This document shows positions 58,401 to 64,000 of a stretch of 64,000 nucleotides of DNA, one piece after another. Positions within the stretch are counted from its first letter, which is position 1; each line of letters opens with the position of its first letter. Under the pieces are notes generated by a model. The model made no database searches and was not told the DNA's origin. It worked only from the letters and a program-made list of their open reading frames with translations. Made by a program: the position numbers and the translations under genes. Source of the stretch: Apostichopus japonicus (taxonomy: Eukaryota; Echinodermata; Holothuroidea; Aspidochirotida; Stichopodidae); assembly GCF_037975245.1 (NCBI RefSeq), contig NC_092573.1, forward strand, positions 5,318,501-5,382,500. Direction: 5' to 3'.

Positions 58401-58557
58401 CTGATTTAGGAAGAAAAGGAAATGGCTTTCCAGGTGTTACTGTTACCCTTCTTCTACCATTCGCAACTGGAGAAATGTTTTCTTTCTTGCTTAAATTAGA
58501 ATCCAACTCTCTGAATGGCTCTCCAGGGGAATTTCTAGTATGCACCATTTTCAACAT
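46158..58557 (-). CDS. Unrecognised four-pass membrane protein (gene span, 8 coding exons)
   Basis: Reconstructed as complement join(58326..58557, 57012..57212, 53547..53581, 53280..53320, 52963..52984, 52676..52899, 46660..46777, 46158..46424): 1140 bp, 379 residues plus stop. All introns are GT-AG and every junction phase agrees, which is the main evidence. Predicted layout: a basic, Ser/Pro-rich N-terminal 120 residues with a RRRVTVTPGKPFPFLP stretch; membrane segments at about 122-142 (SLVANVVTLFVLTLGAF), 217-236 (LAIFLYCSGMCILLYYVY), 253-274 (VSLLVILMTWTVLMLYLL) and 335-361 (FTYYFIYYLVPVATALL onward); and a short polar tail. No signal peptide is seen. In-frame TGA is codon 147, in the third exon. 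I do not recognise the family. A nuclear-envelope or ER protein would fit the long basic N-terminus, but that is inference. Exons 3-5 (35, 41 and 22 bp) are the least certain. Confidence 0.65.
46660..46777 (-). CDS. Membrane-protein gene, coding exon 7 (TM3)
   Basis: Acceptor TTGACTGCAG|GG, donor ACTTG|GTGAGC; 118 bp, phase 2 to 0. Encodes VSLLVILMTWTVLMLYLLIQ, then AQTMEHLIRRNIHILNNYL. The acceptor half of this exon is repeated about ten times immediately upstream of it (higher coordinates). Confidence 0.7.
46744..47530 (-). repeat. About ten tandem copies (about 75 bp) of an exon-7 splice-acceptor segment
   Basis: 'agtccatg(t/c)catcaaa' begins at about 46744 (the real exon), 46821, 46888, 46972, 47049, 47126, 47200, 47277, 47411 and 47486. 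On the minus strand each copy carries a pyrimidine tract, TTGACTGCAG and the first about 35 bp of exon 7, then runs into AT-rich sequence. A TATA insertion lies near 47345. Confidence 0.9.
47540..48175 (+). mobile_element. LINE 3' end (non-LTR retrotransposon, CR1/L2/Jockey-type)
   Basis: An open frame at 47582-47992 contains PAYIRDLLAAYTPGRSLR and GDRAFSVAAPKLWNDIP, the typical C-terminus of a non-LTR reverse-transcriptase protein. It is followed by an AT-rich 3' region, a GTAAAGCGCCTAGAGGCC motif and a (TTA)n tail at about 48155. 5'-truncated; lies in intron 6 of the minus-strand gene on the opposite strand. Confidence 0.85.
48180..49290. other. Intronic stretch, possibly decayed retroelement
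   Basis: Broken open frames only. The position just upstream of Gypsy protease-like sequence suggests gag remains, but no motif was recognised. Confidence 0.3.
49301..50020 (+). pseudogene. Ty3/Gypsy relic: protease end, integrase zinc domain, RNase H end
   Basis: In order: a protease-like segment (about 49304-49421; VDTPFLSG, NPLYDLNVG); an open frame at 49507-49854 with DEVLAAQSADESLSKIW and LKLAHDSPMSG, the stretch before and into the integrase HHCC domain; then, after a stop and frameshift, FYLRRIDGDVIRYCITC (CxxC part, about 49896-49960); then GSDNFGADYMSRC, the end of RNase H. The integrase core and reverse transcriptase are missing between the last two. Many stops; not functional. Protease, then integrase, then RNase H is the order of Gmr1-like Gypsy elements. 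Confidence 0.75.
50264..51088. mobile_element. DNA-transposon-like element with GTAGCCAG inverted ends
   Basis: The left end CAGCGACGTAGCCAGGA is matched by an inverted CAGGGCCGTAGCCAGTA ending at about 51088. A related sequence (CAGGGACACAGTAGCCA, inverted) lies at about 51757-51774 beside a second G-run/C-run pair, so a larger or nested element ending there is possible. No transposase seen. Confidence 0.55.
51090..52560. other. Intronic sequence with possible LTR remnant
   Basis: Mostly AT-rich without genes. At 52300-52530 a run resembling a promoter/poly(A)-containing LTR end lies downstream of the Gypsy relic. No second copy was found in the window to confirm it. Confidence 0.25.
52676..52899 (-). 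CDS. Membrane-protein gene, coding exon 6 (TM2)
   Basis: Acceptor GTATCAG|GTT, donor CAATG|GTAAGA; 224 bp, phase 0 to 2. Encodes VEENRQAANSLDILFLSNYL, then SCPPSYPLAIFLYCSGMC and YYVYENVFSKN. A second frame is also open across the whole exon. The chosen frame is the one that joins the next exon without a stop and forms Trp across the junction. Confidence 0.7.
52963..52984 (-). CDS. Membrane-protein gene, 22-bp micro-exon 5
   Basis: Acceptor TTAACTAG|G, donor CTTG|GTAAAT, phase 2 to 0, reading R-LRDKFNL. It is needed to join the exon before it (ends phase 2) to the exon after it (starts phase 0) in the frames that stay open through the rest of the gene. The acceptor has a poor pyrimidine tract. 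Confidence 0.4.
53280..53320 (-). CDS. Membrane-protein gene, coding exon 4
   Basis: 41 bp, acceptor ATTCTACAG|TAC, donor ACAG|GTAAAC, phase 0 to 2, open only in the matching frame: YFTQVGLSFDVTY plus a split Arg codon. Confidence 0.55.
53547..53581 (-). CDS. Membrane-protein gene, coding exon 3 with in-frame TGA
   Basis: 35 bp between TATTTTAG|AG and GAAG|GTGAGT, both strong signals. Phase 1 to 0 fits both neighbours exactly. Translation is E-C-stop-IPYGHKAMK, with TGA at 53576-53574. A shorter 8-bp form from the AG at the end of CATAAAG would keep phase and skip the stop (A-M-K). See findings. Confidence 0.45.
55044..55600 (+). pseudogene. Ty3/Gypsy integrase-core relic
   Basis: An open frame at 55063-55419 contains a segment like the integrase catalytic core (IPSLAVRNHNKPQMTSLVF then TQFSKEWGGSHVTTS). 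It jumps, apparently by a deletion, to a more C-terminal piece (LLAKTKTDGKDTWVSIQKY). The catalytic Asp region is altered and the catalytic Glu segment is lost, so it is inactive. Similar in style to the relic at 49.3-50.0 kb and possibly the same family. Confidence 0.7.
56160..56420 (-). repeat. Dispersed repeat family, inverted and diverged
   Basis: 'tttgacctcaattgacctttca' and 'tgacctttgaagtcatcaa' modules are reverse complements of the AGGTCAAAGGTCA-type modules. Confidence 0.5.
57012..57212 (-). CDS. Membrane-protein gene, coding exon 2 (TM1)
   Basis: Acceptor CTGTAG|GT, donor CATG|GTAAGA; 201 bp, phase 1 to 1. Encodes RTYQTQQILMRKHQ, an EKCVGGG motif, then TPSDLWSLVANVVTLFVLTL. The hydrophobic run of about 20 residues is the first membrane segment. 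Confidence 0.8.
57213..58325. other. Intron 1 (coding) of the membrane-protein gene
   Basis: AT-rich, with a small 'ttgtatataattgata' tandem triplet near 58110-58160. No gene seen. Confidence 0.6.
58326..58557 (-). CDS. Membrane-protein gene, coding exon 1
   Basis: The exon is 58326-58563, with acceptor CTTTCAG at its 5' side, so an untranslated exon lies upstream. ATG is at 58557-58555 (MLKMVHTRNSPGEPF); a second in-frame ATG lies three codons later. It ends LKQTP|G at CCAG|GTAAG, phase 1. The translation is hydrophilic and Lys/Pro/Ser-rich. Confidence 0.75.
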
Positions 58558-58784
58558 GCAAATCTGAAAGAAATTGTGCAAAGAAAGCAAACAGCATTAT
58601 GTAACGGAAAAGATCAAAGACTTCATATACAAAGCCAACACTAAAACAAGAGGGCGCTTTCACTATACCAAACTGTGGAGCAATTTTACTTATCATCTGG
58701 GTTATCTACCATGCATATACTGTATGATCTCATTTGAAGGAAAAGTTCTCAAGACTCAAGATAAAGTAATTTTGATATATTGAC

Positions 58785-59290
58785 CATTTAGACTTCTGCT
58801 GACCCCAAATGAACATTTGAACTCCTCCCAAAATAACAGTGATTTCTGTATTTACTACGAGAGAGACATGCCACATATATGAGCTTTAGATGTGATGTAA
58901 CCTATCTTGGGATAACATGTTTACAAGGTTTGTGATGATAAGACTTTACAGAGTGTGACCTTTGACTCTACCATAAAAAATAAGGTTCTTGTACTCATTA
59001 TAGAGAAGACACATGCTAAATATAGAGCCAATAAAGTTTCCTATCTGGAGGTTTCCACAATTTGACTGCTGGTGACCCCAAAGGATCTTTGAACTCTCCA
59101 CAAAAAATAGGCTTCTTATACTCAATGTGGTATTCAAATATGGCACCAAATATGAGATTGGTCCAAGCTTCCCCCCTTCTTGAGATGTCGTGTTTACAAG
59201 CAATTTGTCACACACGATCACTCATCCGCCTGCATGACTACAAAGGTTACGATTATCATCGAACCAAAATGGATTCATGAGTGGGATTGC
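58785..59290 (-). repeat. Dispersed repeat family, inverted copy
   Basis: 'ctgctgaccccaaatgaac', 'ataacatgtttacaagg', 'ttcttgtactcattatag' and 'gtgacctttgactc' are reverse complements of family modules, in reversed order. Confidence 0.7.
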
Positions 59291-59299
59291 TGAGGTCAA

Positions 59300-60940
59300 A
59301 AAATCATATGCGACCTTTATTGAACTCTTCAACAAATGAGCTGTATATCCAGTACACAAAGGTGACTATATTGAGAGTGCTCTAACCAATTTGACGTTGC
59401 ATTTCTGATAAAACTATCCAGAGCCAATATGAGAAATCTTTAATGTGACCAAGCAGTTTTCTAACCCTTGCTAGATTGTCTCCTGTGTATCACAATATGG
59501 GTACAATAAATTTGTTTTTGTGAATTTCCAAAATATCTTCTAATGACACCAAATGACCTTGAAAATGCCCAGGACAACTCATTAAACTCTACACTTTCAC
59601 CAAATTTGACCCCATAATGATAATGCTAAAGATGAACGAATAAGATTATTTAAAGCTCTTCTGCCCCTTGATGTCAATAACAGACTTGTCATTCTGGCAA
59701 ACAATTCCTCAAATTCTAAGATAACTAGTGTCTTCATACAAGTGCCACTCAAATATGTTACTTATGTAACAAATATGTATCAGCAATTCACAATTATACA
59801 TACAAATTAACTTGAGTTTATCTTATAACTTAAAAGGTTTAGCTAGACATAGCAGCTTATATCACCAAATTTCTTTGATACACCCCCTAAAATCTTCACT
59901 GGCCTATCACCGTAGTACACACTAGCTGAACCAATGGTTACTTAAAGCAATTGCCCTGAAGCCCTTATATTAACATCCTTGCTGTAGATATTCCTACTAC
60001 AGTAGGGTGAAAAAATTTGCTGAATTTCCTCTAAACTAGGTGCTGATTTATTCCAGAACAATTTAAGTAAAGTTTGCACTTGGTCTCAGGGAGTGGCAAA
60101 TGCTTTTCAATATGAGTAATGCAAGACAGATGCATGATGTGCAAGTAAACCCAATTCTTTTAGTCTTGATGATAAGAATCTCCAGGATGCTTTCCTAGAA
60201 AGGGATATATTTATGTACCACACCACGCAAACTTCTAGCCAGTGTTGTGGTGCGGCTGCGAAAAAAAAGCAATGGAGTTCTTAACCTTAGTATGATTAGG
60301 AGAAATTTTACACATTTAAAAGATATTGTTGTTAGATTGTATTTAGCTGCCTCATCTTGAACGTACAGTACTATTCGGGCTTGGAATCCAGTCAGTCCCA
60401 AATGCGCGAGTTAATGAGCTCAGAGAGCAGACTTTTTCTAGTAGCCCCGCCCCCCAAATTTGGTCAGACGTATGAAATTTTTCGAAACTGCTTGAGGCAT
60501 ACCCCTCTGGTTTAAATGTGTGAATAATGCAAAAGAAGGCGTTGGTAGCCACCATGACACGGTAAGTTGAATCTCACATGGCTTCAAAACTTGCCATTAA
60601 ATTTGCTGTGAACTTGACATCGTTACAGGAGAAAAATGTACATTTTTGGTAAAATTGGCTAAATAAGCTATGCCCTATTTAGTGATACCAAATTTGCAAT
60701 TAGTAATGCACTAGTCTTGTCAACAATCAACGTATTTAATGATGTACATTACTTAAGTTCGTGGAAAACACCCATACTGTACATGTGTCAAACTATATGG
60801 TGTACACACCTCATACTAGTCATTAATTATTACTATAGCCCTGAAATATAGGAGCAATAAATGCTCATTTTCTTTCAACACATTATGCAAGTTCCGAAGA
60901 TGAAGTGTAGCCTAGGAAAATTTACCTCACACTAACCACA
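59300..60940. other. No gene recognised
   Basis: AT-rich sequence with only short random open frames. Probably the long 5'-UTR intron of the minus-strand gene. Confidence 0.5.
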
Positions 60941-60944
60941 GCAA

Positions 60945-61680
60945 AATATCACCCTTTTTCCATGGTAAACTATGGTACAAAACTACAATTGATACCACAA
61001 TTTGACTGGGGTATTTTGGTCTTATGGATGCAGTTTAATTACCAGTTTTACCATAGTACCATACTGCAATTTTACCATGGTTTTTATCACATTTTTTTCT
61101 ATTTCATGTTCACCATGGTTTTATCTCAAATTTACCCTAATGTGTACTATGGGATTAGCATAGTTAGTAGTTACCCTAATTAACCACAAGTTTACTCTAT
61201 AGCTGTACCAAAGTTTTACCCTTATTGTACCAGGGTTTTATCCTGACTATACCAGCTTTACCCTAAATTGGTTGTATCCCAATTGTACAACAGTTTTCCC
61301 TACTTGTTTTAATTATTAATCAGTACACCACATATGACCTTCAATTTCACCCATTGGTGGATTGTACAGTATCATAATTGGGCTAGTTGAAACGTACAAC
61401 AAAGCAACTCATACTGTATGTCATGATGTTGTATGTATGTTTATTATGGCATACTATTTTATATGCTCCAGATTTGGTCTATATGCTGCAGACAAAACAT
61501 GCATGACGACAATTTTGATATAAAGGTTAAACAGTTTTACAGTACCCTGGTATGTACAGTTTTTGTAAAGTAAAATAAGTATGTACCATAAACTTTTACT
61601 CTATATACAGTAGGGCTACTGTGGTAAATTTACCATGTTTTACCCCAATTTAACCATAGTTTACCAAGTGCTGTAAATAC
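60945..61680 (+). repeat. Region saturated with TTTACC / TACCATGG-type motifs
   Basis: Dozens of TTTACCATAG, ACCATGGT, GTACCA and TTTACCCTA variants at roughly 15-25-bp spacing, like a very degenerate short-unit tandem repeat. It directly precedes the MAM exon. Confidence 0.6.
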
Positions 61681-61703
61681 ATATTGCAGCAGGAAACACC
61701 TGA

Positions 61704-61880
61704 TACCTTGAATTTTTCTACCATATGTATGGAGTAAATGTAGGATCACTTGAGGTACAAACACTGGACACTGATGACGGGTCTGCCCTCCCTCAACGGA
61801 TATGGAGAAAGTCCGGGAACAGGGGAGAGACCTGGCAGAGGGGGTTGGTTACTATCGATGCAACAACGAATACCATTCAG
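61704..61880 (+). CDS. MAM-domain exon (isolated, abnormal 5' end)
   Basis: The frame reads YLEFFYHMYGVNVGSLEV, then QRIWRKSGNRGETWQRGLV, then TIDATTNTIQ and a strong donor CAG|GTCAGT at 61880/61881. This matches the core of MAM domains (extracellular adhesion modules of receptor phosphatases, meprins, neuropilin and many invertebrate proteins). In-frame TGA lies at 61701-61703, directly before the matching region, and no AG acceptor lies between it and the LEFF residues. Either the exon starts at the AG in GGAGTAAATGTAG|GATC (losing the YHMYG part), or it is a decayed exon, or the base is wrong. The partner exons were not found; the gene would lie to the right of or beyond the window. Confidence 0.6.
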
Positions 61881-63700
61881 GTCAGTATATTAACCCACCT
61901 CCCCCTCCCTCTCCCCTAAAACATTAAAGCAATAGTTTGATTCGATATTTGCATTGAGGAAGATGGAGGTTATTAATGGTGTGAGGTTTGAGTTCACTTT
62001 GAAAATGCTGGGAGCATAGATATTTTTTCTATCTTAAAGTATGATATATTATTGTATTCATGTACTTTATAACTGTTCAACTAAACTTTCTTGCAATTCT
62101 GTCCTACTACTTTACCTCTTAAAGTGTTTTCATAGTGTTTAAAAGCTGTTTTGTTGTCTTGTTACTATTTTCTAACAGTTTTACATCTCAAAGTTTTATG
62201 TATTATGAACAAGAAATAAAGAGTCCCCCCAAAAAATGTGTTTTCATTTAAAAAAAAGAAAATTCTCTGATCAAAAGTTACTCAAAGCTGACCGAGCATC
62301 GTGGTGTCAGAGTGGCAACCAGTCTTTTCAGTGTGCAAACTAGGGCTTTGTCTGGGCATTTTTAAGCCAAAATGCCCCCTCTGGTGTCATGTTTAATTAC
62401 CTGAACCTATCACCTAAATGTTTCCACAAAACTATTTATGCTTGAAAATATACCCAGTGAAAAGGCCCCCCATCTCGTTACCATCACGGCTTCATAGGCT
62501 GATTACTAGCAACCCCATGTACAATTTCAGGAGGGTGAATTTGAAGGGTCACTGGCAGGGCTTGCACTCTTTGCAGTGGCAATTGTCCATCTTCATGACA
62601 GTCTCAAAATAAATGATAGCTTGGGATAAATGCAAACCTGTGATGAGTGTGACTGAGTAGTACAACTGTAGAAGTAGCGATTGTTACGATATGGCATTGC
62701 TTGCATGTATTGTAAATGTGTGGATCAGTGTTTCCGCTAAGCCGCTATTTTGACGCAATGGCTTGCCGATTTGATGAACTGGCGTTCTGAGAGAGAGAAA
62801 AAAAAGAGGGTTTCATTTTCTCCTGAATTTTATACAGTGTGAATAAAATAAAAAACTTTTCAAAAGGCATGGTGTTCAGAACTTCAACTTGAAGTGAAGA
62901 AATTATTACTGTAATTTATCGTCAGAAATGTTACATTACAGGGGGTAGCTATCATTAACTTTACCGTCCGTAGCTATGTTTGTCTATACAGTCACGCAGC
63001 AATGAAATGTTCTTTTCATATCATTTACAATATCTCCATACAGACTATATCACATGTCATAATAACCATGAAAAAAAGACAACTGAAATCCCATTCCATG
63101 GCAACCATTCTCGATGCTAACCTATTAATATTATCCAATTGTATTTTTTCCAAATTATAACAACCAGGGTACCAGGGAGGCTTGACCCAACTCTGGTAGG
63201 CCTAGTGGCAAAACGACAAGTGTTGGCCTACTGTTAACCTACTGTAGTTTAAGGGCAAGATTGAGCCAAGATAAGTTTTAACATAGCCTATATATAGCTC
63301 AGGCCCACCCACCTAAGCTGGGCTCAGGAATAAAGACCTAGGGCCTAGGCTGACGAGTAACGGGGCAGCGGCCTAGGAAAGTAGGATAAAGACTGTACCT
63401 GTCCTTTCCATTTAATCGTAACGCCTCATTAGGAGAGGATAACACTAGTAACAGTAACCACAATGACTTAAATTAAACGTTTGTAAGGACTAGGCTTACC
63501 AAAGACCTCACATACAGTAACTATTAGCCCACCTCGGTCTTTAGCGTTAGGCGCATGACGTGCTTGCCTGTTCTGGGTTTAGTCAATGGTTGCATAACGT
63601 TAACCATCGGCGTCATTAACCTGGATATTTTAAATTGATGAACGTTACAATACAACTTACAGTACACCACACATGTGCAGTGACGATGTTACTACCAAGA
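61881..63700. other. No gene recognised
   Basis: Intron-like AT-rich sequence. A stretch at 62530-62630 after TTTCAG is open for 32 codons in phase with the MAM donor (GSLAGLALFAVAIVHL then a stop) and could be a short terminal exon, but no MAM continuation is recognisable. Confidence 0.4.
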
Positions 63701-63852
63701 ACCACTCAGTTGATGTTTAGGCCTACTCGACTCACTGCAAAAGTTCTGAAATAGTCTCAGTAGAAGTCCGTATCCTTTAGCTTTACTTTGAACGTGATGT
63801 TGTCAACACGTCCGTAACATTTCAGAATCCCCAAAACAACTAACAAACTTAG

Positions 63853-63864
63853 CCAATGACGTCA
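63853..63864 (-). promoter_or_regulatory. Overlapping CCAAT and CRE motifs, candidate promoter
   Basis: CCAAT (63853-63857) overlaps a full palindromic CRE, TGACGTCA (63857-63864). An ETS-type CCGGAAG lies at about 63953. On the minus strand this would sit just upstream of a GTGAGT donor at about 63737, so a non-coding first exon of the membrane-protein gene could lie at about 63740-63830. This is inference. Confidence 0.4.
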
Positions 63865-64000
63865 CCAAAGATTCTTGACTTCATTTGAATGAAAGACTGT
63901 TGCTACTAGGCCTAGTCTTTGATTTGAATACACCCGCGAAACAGTTCTGTCTCCGGAAGCCCTATTTGAGCGTTACGCTATTTATGCTATACTTATAAAG

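Noticed and set aside
62528-62626. Continuation exon of the MAM domain
   Set aside because: Phase fits, but the residues do not resemble the expected end of a MAM domain; mentioned only as a possibility.

Overview
The window is intron-rich eukaryotic DNA. It is AT-rich, with long introns holding single coding exons, GT-AG splice sites, many interspersed repeats, and relics of Ty3/Gypsy and LINE elements. Repeated nuclear-receptor-like 'aggtcaaaggtca' families, a P2X7-like domain relic and a tRNA-derived SINE suggest a marine invertebrate deuterostome. An echinoderm such as a sea cucumber is the best guess, but this is inferred from repeat style and not proven.

Layout. (1) Positions 1-38744 on the + strand hold most of a ZNF608/ZNF609-family (Drosophila scribbler/brakeless) gene. 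Exons lie at 1-99, 19287-19416, 21696-21783, 29799-33733 (the large exon with the single C2H2 finger) and 36145-36196, with a probable terminal exon at 38738-38744. All exon phases agree. The introns carry four tandem 145-bp units with perfect DR1 motifs, a TTAA-flanked inverted-repeat element, a foldback, a 75-bp minisatellite, a P2X7-like C-terminal-domain pseudogene, a CATC/CTAT microsatellite and many copies of one dispersed repeat family. (2) 38745-46157 is 3' flank, probably in part 3' UTR. It contains a 60-70-bp tandem repeat and three tandem copies of a tRNA-headed SINE. (3) 46158-58557 on the - strand holds an eight-exon gene I reconstructed from splice signals and phase agreement. 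It would encode a four-pass membrane protein of about 379 residues that I do not recognise. One in-frame TGA lies in its 35-bp third exon, and the acceptor side of its seventh exon is amplified about ten-fold in tandem. Its introns hold a LINE 3' end, two broken Ty3/Gypsy relics and a DNA-transposon-like element. A CCAAT/CRE pair near 63.86 kb is a plausible promoter. (4) 58.6-64 kb holds further repeat-family copies and one MAM-domain exon on the + strand whose 5' boundary is abnormal.

The two main genes converge. The ZNF609-like protein is expected to be a nuclear transcription or chromatin cofactor. Nothing in the sequence links it functionally to the membrane protein.
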